This document shows positions 26,182 through 37,100 of a stretch of DNA of 64,000 bases, piece by piece; the stretch's first letter is position 1; each line of letters begins with the position of its first letter. The stretch comes from Massospora cicadina. Its lineage: Eukaryota; Entomophthoromycota; Entomophthoromycetes; Entomophthorales; Entomophthoraceae. A program made the position numbers and the translations under genes. The stretch covers positions 100,012-164,011 of the forward strand of contig JAKSZP010013291.1 of assembly GCA_022478985.1 (NCBI GenBank). Direction: 5' to 3'. Below the pieces are notes generated by a model. The model was not told where the DNA came from. It saw nothing but the letters and a program-made list of their open reading frames with translations, and ran no database searches.

Positions 26182-27656
26182 TCAGGAGCGATTGGGAGGG
26201 CCTTCTGGCCCTAATCCCCCGCTCATTGTCTTGGACTTGCTCCATGTGATTTGGCCATTTCACTCCAAGGCGTTTTTCAGCTCCTTACCTTGTGATGATT
26301 TCATGTGTGAATTTTTTGTTAAATTGAGGATTGTATTAAACTTTTCCACACATGATTTTGTTTGATTTGAGTTGGTGAGCTGATTGGTCTCTGATGTTTT
26401 GGGGTTTGATTTTGAAGCTCTGGGCTCTGTTGGCTCATCCATAGTGGAGTCAAATTGCCCTGGTAAGTTTATTTGATTGGGATCACGTGGTGATTCTGTT
26501 GGCTTGTTGAGAAAATTTTCTGCATTGGTTGTTCAATCTGACTGTTTGGCTTGGGTAATATCCTCCATGGTTCCTCTGTCTTGGGCGTTCTGTTCTGATT
26601 GTCTGGATTGGCCGATTTCCTCTCTGTCCATCTGATTTGATTTGGGTTGATGGAGGAGGTCACAAGTGATGCAGTTTTGGCCACTGCCCACTTGTAGGCC
26701 TTCTGCACCTGTTTACATAATTTGGGTGAGATTGGGTCTATGAGGACGTAGTGTCCATCCTCACCCCAGAGGAAAGCATGGTTGGCATCAACCATTTTTC
26801 TGAAGGTCTCCTCATCTTCGTCCATAGCGTTGTCACAAAAGTCCGGGCCAAGATGCCCTCCTTCACAGGGCACGCGTGTTCCTTATGCCCCAGTGTGGTG
26901 CAGTGGTTGCAGATGGGTGGTGCAAATTCCGGTGTGATGTGGAAAGGTGATACTCCCCATCTGGGAGGTGAAACACTGCGGTGAATGGGGTTCTGGTTAA
27001 GTCCATGGCCACGTTGGGGGCCAGGTAGATTATTTTGATTGCCCTTCCTGTGCACAGGTTCAGCATTAGGTGAAATCGCTTTAGTTCTAGTTGTTTTATT
27101 TCTCTGTAGCTCTGGAGGCCTAATTGGAGTTCTTCCTCGATTAGCTTATGGGGGAGGTTGGTGGGAAGTGAGTCAAAAGAGATATACAAAGTGTTTTCTT
27201 TGTTCCATCTGGTGCGCGTGGTGCGCACAATTCATTTGCCCTTGGGGAGGGCGATTTCAACACGGACTTTTACTGCTGCATCTGCATCTTCTTTATTTTG
27301 AAACCCATATCAATCCAGCCACAGTTGATGGTGTGGGTGTTAACATATACCACGTGGGGAAAGTGGGATGCCTGTGCCTCGCCTGCCTTTTCCCACAGGG
27401 TTGGGGATTCTACCCCTAAGAAAAGTCGGAGCCCATGTTCCACTTTCAATAGGGGCTGTGCATATTGTATTTCCATGTATTGGTTCTGTTTTGTAGTAAA
27501 TTCCACAAACCCGGGTAGTGTTTAGGTTTGGGGTGTTTTGGTGGCGTTGGCTCCCAGTCCCCCTCCAGGGCGTTTTTTGCCCTTGGGTGCACCGTTTTGG
27601 CCATTGCCCAATATGACCTTCACCCAGTTTAGTTGGGTTTTATTGAGTTCTCTCAT
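26182..27656 (-). pseudogene. LINE A ORF1: nucleic-acid-binding protein (disrupted)
   Basis: Starts at an ATG (27,656) and ends at TGA (26,182-26,184) in the same position as in LINE B. It contains KGKKRPGGG near the N-terminus, an RRM-like region (27,270-26,980 in two frames) and an intact CCHC knuckle CNHCTTLGHKEHAC (about 26,910-26,870). In LINE B the second Cys of this knuckle is Tyr, so this copy preserves the ancestral form. ORF1 proteins bind element RNA and form the particle. The frame is broken several times. Confidence 0.82.
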
Positions 27657-27750
27657 CTCGCCTGTGTGATTATCAAAATTTAGTTACTCAAATCGAATCT
27701 TATTAACTGATGTTATCATTATAAGAAAGAAAAGCTAGGTTTTTGTTTTA

Positions 27751-29045
27751 ATAAATGAAAACGGACACCCAAATAAGAAGGTGATGACAAAAAATGGCTA
27801 ATTTATAGTAAATTTGTATACTACAATGAAAGCAAAGGTCTAAAAAAAGCTGTCTATCTTGTGAATTGGGACTAATTTTGGAGATAAAGTCTTAAATAAA
27901 TATCTTAAATATTTTTAACTGGCCTTATAGTTTATTCAATGTATGAATTCTTCACAGCGCATGACAATCTAAACTTTTTATAAATAGTCTCTTTGTTTTT
28001 AGTAGATAAGTAGTTATCTTCAATTTATTTTTCATTAATGCCATCATTGCTTATTAGTCAATAAGTAGTTTCTTTTATATATTCTCAATTATGTCTTACT
28101 AACACTGTTTTTAGTCCTTTTTCGTTGTTGCTTTAGGCCTTTAGGCCTAGAAATATGAAAAAAAACTGTAACAGAACTATCCCCATATTTTCAGAAAAAA
28201 ATTGTCTGATTTTTATCAAAATAAAAATCAGAAGAAGTACAAATTTTATGTCTCTAATATAATAAAGAGTCAAGCTGATAGTCAAAGAAAAACTAAACTA
28301 CTAGAATTTGATGTAAAGGAGAGAGATTTTTATGTCTGAAGAAATCAGCAGAGAATCTTTAAGTCACTTTAAATGAACCAGCAAATTTAGTGGCCAAGGG
28401 AGGAGCTGATTAATCCATATGAGATGAAGATACCAACATAGTATAACAGAGTACTGCACAGCACCTTATATTTTTCTACTCAGTCTCTTCTTGGGAGGGG
28501 TAGTTTTTTGGATGAATCCACTAGAAAAGTATAGTAATAATTTCTCAACCTTAGTAAAGATCTGATTCATAATCAACAGAATACCAAAGCTGAGTTTTTA
28601 AGGTTTTATCATTGCTGATGGAAGCAATTGATCTTCTTTTATAGTCCAAGACCATCAAAATAAAATTTAGAACAGCTGAGGTCCTTTTTATATTCCTCAG
28701 CCACAATAATTTGTTGGTCAGTAATAGTGACCATCAAGCACTTTTATATCTCAGGTTGATAGAAAATTTGATACATTCTAGTGACAGAAGAACTCAACTC
28801 AATGCCACCATTGATGGTTAAATTACTTTTACCTAACAATATGAGTTGCCCCATCAAGACACCATCATTTCATCTGATTATCACTAAAATAGGTTGTTAA
28901 GTTACATATGCTACACAGGTTTCAAAAAATAATATTTTAATACAAATGCTTCCTGTTTGATGATATGAAGCGTGTTATGAGACATAAATGGTTCATTTAA
29001 AACTTTAGCTAATAAGATAAAAACTAGAAAAACTACTAACAACAA
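27751..29045. other. AT-rich intergenic stretch, nothing recognised
   Basis: No open frame above background, no tRNA-like boxes and no similarity to other repeats in the window that I can see. It contains a short palindrome-like TTTAGGCCTTTAGGCCTA at about 28,132. Confidence 0.4.
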
Positions 29046-29056
29046 CAAGAAGTGTT

Positions 29057-29360
29057 AGGAGAGAATAACCCAGTGGTAGAATATGGACTCTCTACTACTT
29101 CTTCCCTGAGTTTGATCCCTATAGATGAACTTTGGGTAGGGGACAATTATGACTGTGTTAGCGTTGCACACCATTTCCTGAACTGAGATAGCTAATAGCA
29201 ATGTGTTCCATGGAGTTCCTGGCCTATCATATGCCGTTCATGAAGATTTTCCAGGTTTTGTCCTCCTTTCCCATTAATTTGAATCCCCTTCATCCTTCAT
29301 TGGTGTGGTATCATCCTCAGGTCATCCCACCTCAGCTAAAATTAAAAAATTTAAAACGCC
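29057..29360 (+). mobile_element. SINE1, full-length tRNA-derived SINE (304 bp)
   Basis: Flanked by an 11-bp direct repeat CAAGAAGTGTT (29,046-29,056 and 29,361-29,371). The head contains an A-box-like TAACCCAGTGG (29,066-29,076) and a B-box-like GAGTTTGATCC (29,108-29,118), the internal RNA polymerase III promoter of tRNA-derived SINEs. The body (GGTAGGGGACAATTATGACT and onward) is shared with the minus-strand copy at 56,011-56,265. The 3' end resembles the LINE A/B terminus more loosely (..CAGGTCATCCCACCTCAG.. then A-rich). Confidence 0.85.
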
Positions 29361-29371
29361 CAAGAAGTGTT

Positions 29372-31646
29372 TAATTGGAATATCATTTAACTATATATAT
29401 GACTTATGTAAATTTATGCCCACCTAATAGAAATCATTGGCATTGTTTGCTGGAGAATAACCTTACTTTTACTCATTGACTGGCATCATTCGACATGTTA
29501 TTGGTGAGAACTTTCATCAAAATGACTTAAAAGTTGTAGCGATTTCAGATAAATTTTGGTTAACATGAGTTATTAGCAACTTTTCCCAAACCGTCTGGAA
29601 GTCTGTTCATCTAATTAGCCATAGTAGGTCCACTTAATGATTGGCATATTTGTTAATTCAGGGCTTCTCTCTTGAAAGCCAAAAATCCAATATTTGGTTA
29701 AAAATTGGTATTCTGGCTCAATTAAATAATGTACTAATATCAGAGCCTCCATATTAAAAGCCTACAATTCACCAAAATAGCTGTGATCTATCAGCTAAGA
29801 TGGAGCTTCATTCTCAAAAAATTTAAAATTGATAAAACTAGTGTTTAGAATTGATATCCAGACCCAAAAATATATTTCTAGTTCTGGAGCATATTGTAAA
29901 AACAATTTCTAGTTATGTTTCCAATGTAGGCAATCATTCAATTCCAGATAATACTGAAACATTGAGTCTAGAATCCCCAAGATGGCTCCCCCCAAAAGAA
30001 AATCTTAAATTATAAATTTAATAGAGCAATACCCATTTATCATACAATAAGGACCCCACACTTGACTAGTAGACGTATTTAAACAAGTAAATGTACGGTA
30101 TTTTGGTCAGAAGACGTTCATTGTGAGAAGAAACTCCCACATCAAGGAACTTAGTTGTATGGGTTTTAGAAAAGAGAATTGAGATAAAAATAGTTTATAC
30201 GGAGTTCCTAAAGGGCAATTATATTAAAGATACATCATATTTTTTGTACTATATTATTGTAAACACTTAAAAATTACTCTGTTTTTATCTCTATAGATTA
30301 TTTAAAAAGCCTGTTGTTCTAGGTATTTTCTTGATTTTGGCTTTGTGCAGGATCTCTAGTAACCAGTCTAAAATCAGTTATAGAATTATTACCTGTAACC
30401 AATCTTTTTTGAACATAAAAGGCACTTTATAAAGAGGACGTCTTGTATATATTATCTTTAAAAGGTTTAGGTTAATTAGTCTATGTTGTGCCTGTCTAGG
30501 AGTCCAATGTACAGAGTTATTGCTAAAGTGGTGACAGAATGCCCATTAGTAACTGATAGTGGAACAAAGATAGTTTATCCAAAGATTCTCTTTGCAACAC
30601 TGTGAAATCAGATAGTCAATCAATGAGCATTGTGCCAATCTTTCTAAAAAAATTTATTTTAATGTCTATTTTTTGCATTCCACAACCCCCAGTTGGCTAT
30701 TTGGATAAACCAAGTACCTGTATCAAGCAAGCACGTGCTGAGGAGCTGACTTATCTTATTTAGTCTCTGCCAATCACATATAATTGATTTATAATCTGTT
30801 AGAATTTTACTCTCTTTTCTAACGTTGTGTTAAATGATTATAAAAGAATGTAGAACAGAGATTTATATGCTTAGGATTTTTTATCAATTTTAGTCCTGAC
30901 ATAAGTTTCTTTATCAATATAATACCCTTGTTATGTCAAGTCCTACTACACTACAATTCTATAATGCTCATGAAAAGATACAAACTTATTACATGTATGA
31001 TATGATGTCTAAATCATGAAAATAAAAAGTAGACATACAATACTACTAACAACCTTACCCTTCAGAAAATTATCATATTTAGCTACTTAAGAGATTTTAA
31101 ATGCCTATGTTTCTATAAAAACATTAAATTAATTTTCTATATAATACAATATTGTAGAATCAACAATATAATAGTTATGTTATGAAATTTATATCTGAAC
31201 TCATGATACTATGCACATTTTAATAGACTTCTTTTTAGAAACTTTGTAATTAACAGTATAAGTTAAAAATTAATAAAATACATTTTATAATGCCTATTTC
31301 CTTTAATTTTAACATCAATGTCAACAATTATGTGGAATTAAATAGTCATCACCTTATATTATAAAGCCATTTATCTTGTTATATATGTTACCTCTCATTA
31401 GCCTAGTTACATTAAAAATTATTATTCTTAGAATAGAAATGACCTTATAAAACTATTTTAACTATAATAGTTTACAATATGCTAATTGTAAAGGTTTTTT
31501 ACATTTAAAAAATATACAGTCATATCTTTATATTGACTATTCACCAATATAAAAGACTCAGTTTATCAAACTGGTCTATAATGATATTTGAGCATTTTGT
31601 AAATGTATTTGATTATTAAGTGTTCTTTAAACAAAATCACTAACTC
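29372..31646. other. AT-rich intergenic stretch, nothing recognised
   Basis: About 2.3 kb of AT-rich sequence without an ORF longer than background, without tRNA boxes and without detectable repeats of the neighbouring elements. Confidence 0.4.
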
Positions 31647-31662
31647 TAAGCTACAATGTTTA

Positions 31663-31946
31663 GGGGGTGGAAGGTGAGTCGGTAAGGGCGTACAGCTACC
31701 AATCTGAAGGTTGCAGGTTCAATTCCCACCCTTTGCACATTGATCGGGGTGCCAGCCAAAGGAAGCTATTGGCGGTTAGTAGGTCTAATAACATGAAAAC
31801 CTTACCCATGACGTAACCAGAAAAATTTGAGTCCCAATCTGGAGGTGGAAAAAAATTTGTTGGAGTTGACCCTGTTCAGGTTTCATGTTGTTTCTTTCTT
31901 TTTGTAATGCCTGTCCCCTGGTCAGCTTGCCTCAGTTAGATAAAAA
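31663..31946 (+). mobile_element. SINE2, tRNA-derived SINE with a LINE A/B 3' tail (284 bp)
   Basis: A perfect 16-bp target duplication TAAGCTACAATGTTTA (31,647-31,662 and 31,947-31,962) defines both ends. The head folds like a tRNA: A box around 31,674-31,686 (GTGAGTCGGTAAG) and B box GGTTCAATTCC at 31,716-31,726, with GGGTGG near the start complementary to CCACCC after the B box. The last 40 nt (31,905-31,944) match the 3' terminus of LINE A and of LINE B at 36 of 40 aligned positions each by hand alignment. That is the classic sign that a LINE mobilises the SINE. Confidence 0.92.
31674..31726 (+). promoter_or_regulatory. Internal RNA polymerase III promoter (A and B boxes) of SINE2
   Basis: A box GTGAGTCGGTAAG and B box GGTTCAATTCC, about 30 nt apart, match the tRNA-gene consensus (TGGCNNAGTGG, GGTTCGANTCC). 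They would drive transcription of the SINE from inside. Confidence 0.75.
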
Positions 31947-31962
31947 TAAGCTACAATGTTTA

Positions 31963-33800
31963 TAACTCTGATTTATTTGAGGTACACCAACCAGGGGATG
32001 GACAGTACCAATCACAACACTCAAAACAGCAAAACAAACTACTAACCAGGTGGGAAGCAGAAACTGCTTAACCCACCATGGCAGAGGATGAGGAGGGGTC
32101 AGGGGGTTGTTTTCAGAAAGACCCACCTCGATCAAGGGGTGTTGGTTACAGTACCGGATCAGAGCAGAGAGCCAGGGCGTTGGGGCATCTGCATAGTGGG
32201 GGCTGAGGTCAGCGTAGTAGGAGTTTTCCACTTCTGCATCAAGATAATGATGGGAAATTGATTCAACAAAAGCTGCAAGGAGAATTTCAGCTTCTTTGCA
32301 GGCTTCAGGAAGTTGGGTGAAAAGGGAGATACTGTGGTGGGTGATTTTGGCTGAGGGGTTGAATAAAGCAAGCATTGTGATATTCATAACAGCAACTTCA
32401 GCATCATCAAATAGTTTCAAGATGTCACTGCAGGCAGATTCAGGGAAGTTGGGGGGAAGAAGAGGGTGGGCAGGCCATGCTGGAGCTGAGCCACTGACTG
32501 GGCCACCACGGTGCATAGTTTCAGGCACTGAGGAGAGGTCACCGCAGCTAAGGCGAGCTGGTGGTCACTTTGGAAGGGGTCTGTATTGGGCAGAGGAGCG
32601 AAATGGCGAGGGGTAGGGGTTTCATTGAAGTCAGGAAGGAAAAATTCTGCCCGACCATAATTGCCTTGGCAGAGAGGTTGACCTGTATGCTTAATAATGA
32701 GGACATTACCTGATTTGTCAGTCTCAGCCAATAGATCCCATGGATTTTGGTTCACTGGAATAGTGGCGTTCAAATTCAGTGGGTGGGATTGGGCGAATGG
32801 GCGGCTGCTTGGGTGCCAATGGCGGTCCAAGCATTGCTCTGATTGGCTGGGGTGGATTTAGGTGGGAGAGTGAGGCTGGAGGTTTGGGGGGCTGATTTTC
32901 CACACAGGCCCACTGAATGAGATTGGAGGGTGAGAGGGGGCAGCAAAGCACCCCATATTGAACCTTCAGAGGGGGCTCAGAAGCCGCAGCAGCGGAATTG
33001 GCCTGATGGCACACTTTTTTGCACGGTCAAGGCCAAAGCAGAGGGAACAAATCTGCCTACCACTATCAACCTGAGCCCAAAAGAAATGATCAGGCGCTGC
33101 AACCACACTAGCACGGGGTGGGATTTGTTGGGCTATGGTAGGGTGGTGTGGTATGATGGTGGCTGTTGCATGAGGAGCAGCAAGGCGCTCCGCACCAGAT
33201 GGAATGGCAAAGATGAGGTTGGGCTGAGTGCCACAAGCCATAAGCCCCGCGACCAACTGGTCATACAAAACCTGGGGTGGGAGGTGGGATGGGAGATTTG
33301 CAAAGAATACCACCAGCGTGGTGTCTGAAGGGAGGCGAGTACAGGTTGTGGGAATGGGGGTATTTTTATAAATTAGAGGAGTTTGTGCTGCCGCTTCAGT
33401 GTCTGCCTCAGATTGGAACCCAACGTCAAAGTAGCCCTTAAAAGGGTGGAAGTCTATAAAGCCAGCTGGCGCAAAGGCTGCAGTGGCTAGGTCAATAATT
33501 GCCTTATCAGCATATGGGAACAAACTCCCATAGTCCACTCTGAGGCAATGGCGAATGGCGGATCAAGGGAGGGCGAGAGGATGGGGGCGAGAAGGGTGGA
33601 CGCGCGTCAGGTGGAGCGCTAAGTCCCATGGGGGGACAAAATGGCTGGAAGCAGTAGGCGGGCTGTTTGAGCCCTTCTGAATGTGCTTGCCTGCGGGGCG
33701 GAAAATGCTAGGCAGGGGTGCACCGCTGCCCCACACTGGGGTGGCAGGCGGCGGAGACAAGGACATCAAAGAATAGGCTTGGGCAGATGGCTGTGGATAA
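31963..33800 (-). mobile_element. ORF1-only non-autonomous element, copy D (minus strand)
   Basis: This unit encodes a single LINE-ORF1-like protein and then ends in a LINE-type 3' terminus (CTGTCC..CCCCTGGTTGG..CCTCAAATAAA on the minus strand, 31,970-32,011) that resembles the LINE A/B tail. No endonuclease or reverse transcriptase is present. It is homologous to copy E at 40,673-42,575. SINE2 is inserted immediately next to its 3' end. I could not find its own target duplication, so the 5' boundary (about 33,800) is taken from where alignment with copy E begins. Confidence 0.75.
31985..33769 (-). pseudogene. ORF1-like protein of copy D (RRM-like, knuckle, C-terminal domain)
   Basis: Three minus-strand frames make up one protein. 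33,563-33,769 is the N-terminus, ending FVPPWDLALHL. 32,966-33,538 is an RRM-like domain (GFIDFHPFKGYFDVGFQSEA) followed by a knuckle ICSLCFGLDRAKKC, with His replaced by Arg and one residue missing relative to copy E. 32,417-32,830 and 31,932-32,528 carry a linker and a C-terminal domain (ACSDILKLFDDAEVAVMN, LALFNPSAKITHHSIS). The C-terminal domain is conserved in copy E but matches no family I know. The likely role is RNA binding for an element lacking its own RT. Two frameshifts break it. Confidence 0.65.
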
Positions 33801-34059
33801 ATAAAACTTAAATTTAAAATCGCTCAAAAGTGACTTCGAGTGGTAAAAGAAAGTTTTTTTAGTTTTGATATTGACAAAGTAACTCTATATGCTTGTTATA
33901 TTCATTGATATTTTGGCTGCAATAATGTACCATGACCCTAAATAAAAGGCTATATGAGAAGATAACTTTTACCTTTGTCACTTGATAATCTATTTGATAA
34001 AATTGTGAAAGTTTTGTTAGTTTAGAGTTTAATCCATTACTAGCTAGTCTTCAGCAATC
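33801..34059. other. AT-rich spacer between copy D and LINE C
   Basis: About 260 nt without coding sequence. It may include the 5' end of copy D, which I could not place exactly. Confidence 0.4.
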
Positions 34060-34121
34060 TTATAATAATTTCTTATTTTTTAGTACTAGATGGTCCCAAC
34101 CCAAGGGGGATTCATCGATGT

Positions 34122-37100
34122 TTATTGAATTACTCCTGGGCTCCTAAGAGCCTGAGGTGAGGGAAGGGGAGGGAGGAGGCATCGAGAAAGGGAGGGGGTT
34201 TGCGCGCCAGAGCCGTGCTGCATTGACAACTGAGCGGGGAGGGTTGGCGACATAGTGCAGACCTTCAGGGCCATCTCAAAGTGTGCCTGAAAGTGGGTGA
34301 TCATGTGTGGAAGGGTCCACACCTGCTGGTCAAAGGCAGCACGAAGGAAGGAGTTATAGATGGTCCAGATGGCTGTGGCATAGGCGAGGACACGGAGGGG
34401 TTGGTGGCAACCAGGCAATATCTGCTCGAACATGAGGTCTTGTACAGGGTGTCCAGACCAGGGCTGAGCATGGAGGAGCGCGCGGGCCTTTGGCCAAAAT
34501 GCGGCGACACCTGGACAGGTGAAAAAATGATGGAGGTGGGAGTCAATAGGCTCTGCACAACGGGGCAGCTTTGGTGCTGGAAGGTAGGGCCAGTCCGGTC
34601 CCCTGTCCTGTATGAACAGTGGAGCACCCTCCCTAAGGTGTTGGACACCTTTGCTGACAGGATGGGGTGATAGACGTCCTTCCACAATTCCTTAAGGTCA
34701 AATCTCACGGAGGGAGGGAGGAGCTCAAGGAATCTTGGGCGGATGGGAGGACGATCTTGGGGTTGAGGCGAGTTGTGACAACTTTTCCATTGTGCACAAT
34801 TGCATGGCGACAGGGGCTGAGGCCAGGGCCTTCCCTTCTGTATGGGAAGGCATGGTGGATCCGCGCGCCTACTCGTTTCATGGCAAGGAGAGCCTGGTTC
34901 CAGTAGGGGGATGAGGATGGTTTCAGGCGATGGCCTGGGTGGTTTGTGATCCACTCCCCTAATGAGGTCAGAGATGCTCTAGGAAGACCCAGAGCTGCTG
35001 ACACTGACTGGCGGAGGGCGGGCGCCCTTTGGGGCATGGGGGTCGCGTCCCAGCAGTCAATCGGCCATAGGAACTTCAGGAAGATTGTGGTGGCGTGGGA
35101 TCGCGTGTCCAGAAGCCCTAGGCCCCCTTCATTGCAGGGTCGGGCAATGGTTGAGAGGGCCATTGGTGGATGGTTTGAGCCCCAGATCCAACAGCGGAGG
35201 AGTACATTGAGCCGCGTACAAAAGGCATCTGTGAATGGGCAGACGTGCGCTAGGAACCAGACTTTGGAGAGGAGGTACACATTGGCCATCAGAGCTCGAC
35301 CCTGGGGGTGATGTGCCGCCAATTCCAGATGGCAATCCTGGAGTTAACTGCTGCGAGGAGCAAGTCCTCATTGTCTTTTAGCGCAACTCCTTGTTGGTTG
35401 ATGAGAACTCTCAGGTGACGGAAGGTACCGCGCACAGGTTCAATGCCAAATGGTAGGGGGAAGGTGGGGGAGCCGACCTGTACAACTGTTGTCTTAGAGG
35501 TGTTGACCATGGCGTTGGACGCCTTGGTGCACCTCTCAATGGTCACAGCAGCGAGGGCAACATCCCCAGGGCAGCCAAATGCAATGGCAGTGTCATCTGC
35601 AAATGCCATGGTGCGTGTGGGGGCTTTACCTGGGACCAGAATCCCTGTTAGCTTGTCCTGTAAGGAGGCCAAGAGGGGGTCAAGGGTGATGTTAAAAAGG
35701 ATAGGGATCAGGGGGTCCCCTTGCCGGAGACCTTTTCCAACTGGTACTGCCACTGTAAAACCCATTGGCGCCAGGACTCTGGTGTGGAGCTGGTCATTGA
35801 GCGCTGATATCGGCGCCTAGCTGCGGGGGAGATGGAAGCGGGCCAGGGAAGCATCAATATACTTCCAGGCTACCCGATCATATGCTTTCTTCATATCCAG
35901 GAGAGCCACAAAGCCATTCACCTTACGAGAGTTAGCAGTCAAAGTCACGTGAAGGTCATTATAGTTGTCCCATAACGACCTCCCGGAATAAAACCGTGCT
36001 GGGATGGGGAGAGGCGAGGTGACACCCATTTGGTGATGCGGTTGGCCAGAAGCTTCGTGAAGAGCTTGTGGTCTGTGTTGATCAACGCTATGGGGCGCCA
36101 GTTCGCCAGGTTCTCACGGTCTGACTTCTTGTGAATGAGAGTCGTGATTGAGCCTCTGGAGTCGGGAAGGACCTCGCCATTCACCAAGAGTGCAGCGAAG
36201 AGGTCGCGGAGGGTTCTGGCTATCACTGCAGGTTCCAGAAGGTACACCTCGAAGGGTATCCCATCTGGGCCTGGGGCTTTAAGCCGTGGGGATTTCAGAA
36301 GGGTTTCCATCACCTCCTGGATGGAAATAGGCGCCAGTAGAGCCTCATCAACCCGTGGGTCAATGGGCGGCTCTGGAGCCCGCCACAGGAAGTCTTGGAT
36401 GTCCGATGGGTCCACCTGGGTGGCATGGAAGAGGCTGTAGTAGAAGCGGTGTAGTTCCTGCGTGATTTCCTCCTTATCCGAAGTGGTTGTAGTGCCAATC
36501 TTCAGTGCAGTAATATCCTGCGCTGTTGACCGGGCTTTCTGTTTCTGAAAGAAGAAGCAGGTGGGGCGTTCCCATTGAGCATAGTAACGAGATGTTGTAA
36601 AGTTTGCTGCCCGTTCTTCCTGCAGTGTGAGCTCCAAGCGGAGTGCTTCCTGCGCCGCTTCCCAGTCTTCCAACCATCTGGGAGAGGGCGAAGGCTGGCA
36701 GTTTCGCTCCAGATGTCTGATTCTGGCTTCCGCCCTTTTGACTCTGGCGCGAGCTGCAGTCATCTGGGCTTTGGCACAGTTGTAAGCAACGCGGGTGATG
36801 CCCTCCTTGGTCACCGACCATCTAGCCTTGTGGTCAAGCATGTGGGGTGTGGGGAGGTGAGAGTCTCCCAGATGGTCATAGACAGCTTCTCCTTAGTGAA
36901 GGGGTTGTTGAGAAGAGCTGGGGCAACCCTAGGCCAGAACCTACGCGACGGTCTAAGTGTGGTGGTGAGGACAACGGTGAGTAACCTGTGATCACTCAGA
37001 TGGTTGTCACGAGAGATGGGAGAGGAGACGCGGCCAATTAGCAGGGGGCCAATCAGTGCCATATCTATGCGTGACGCTTACTGGAAAGCTCCTCCATCAT

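Larger units (their letters stand above)
22461..27736 (-). mobile_element. LINE A, full length, minus strand (5,276 bp)
   Basis: A two-ORF non-LTR retrotransposon: ORF1 with CCHC knuckle, then ORF2 with endonuclease, reverse transcriptase and a C-terminal CCHC-type finger. Flanked by a perfect 14-bp direct repeat AGGTTTTTGTTTTA (22,447-22,460 and 27,737-27,750), so both ends are intact. The 3' terminus ends ...CTTAAATAAAAAA. It is closely related to LINE B (43,424-48,651). Both begin with the same AAAGCTTTTCTTTCT-like 5' end and share all domains. Stops and frameshifts indicate loss of function. Confidence 0.92.

Noticed and set aside
28132..28150. Palindrome-like TTTAGGCCTTTAGGCC as a regulatory site
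   Set aside because: Short, isolated and in featureless AT-rich DNA; no gene nearby that it could regulate.
31663..31740. A functional tRNA gene
   Set aside because: A and B boxes and part of the acceptor pairing are present, but the unit continues into a 284-bp body with a LINE tail and a 16-bp target duplication. It is a SINE head, not a tRNA gene.
31963..33800. Copy D as the detached ORF1 or 3' end of LINE C
   Set aside because: LINE C has its own ORF1, and its 20-bp duplication closes it at 34,060. Copy D has a different 3' terminus and lies outside that duplication.
34281..34670. Plus-strand ORFs of 120-145 codons opposite the LINEs (also 35,443-35,820, 36,575-36,991, 37,348-37,722, 39,046-39,435, 23,834-24,271)
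   Set aside because: They are antisense to LINE ORF1/ORF2 sequence with clear RT or endonuclease motifs on the minus strand, and are explained as shadows of GC-rich coding DNA.
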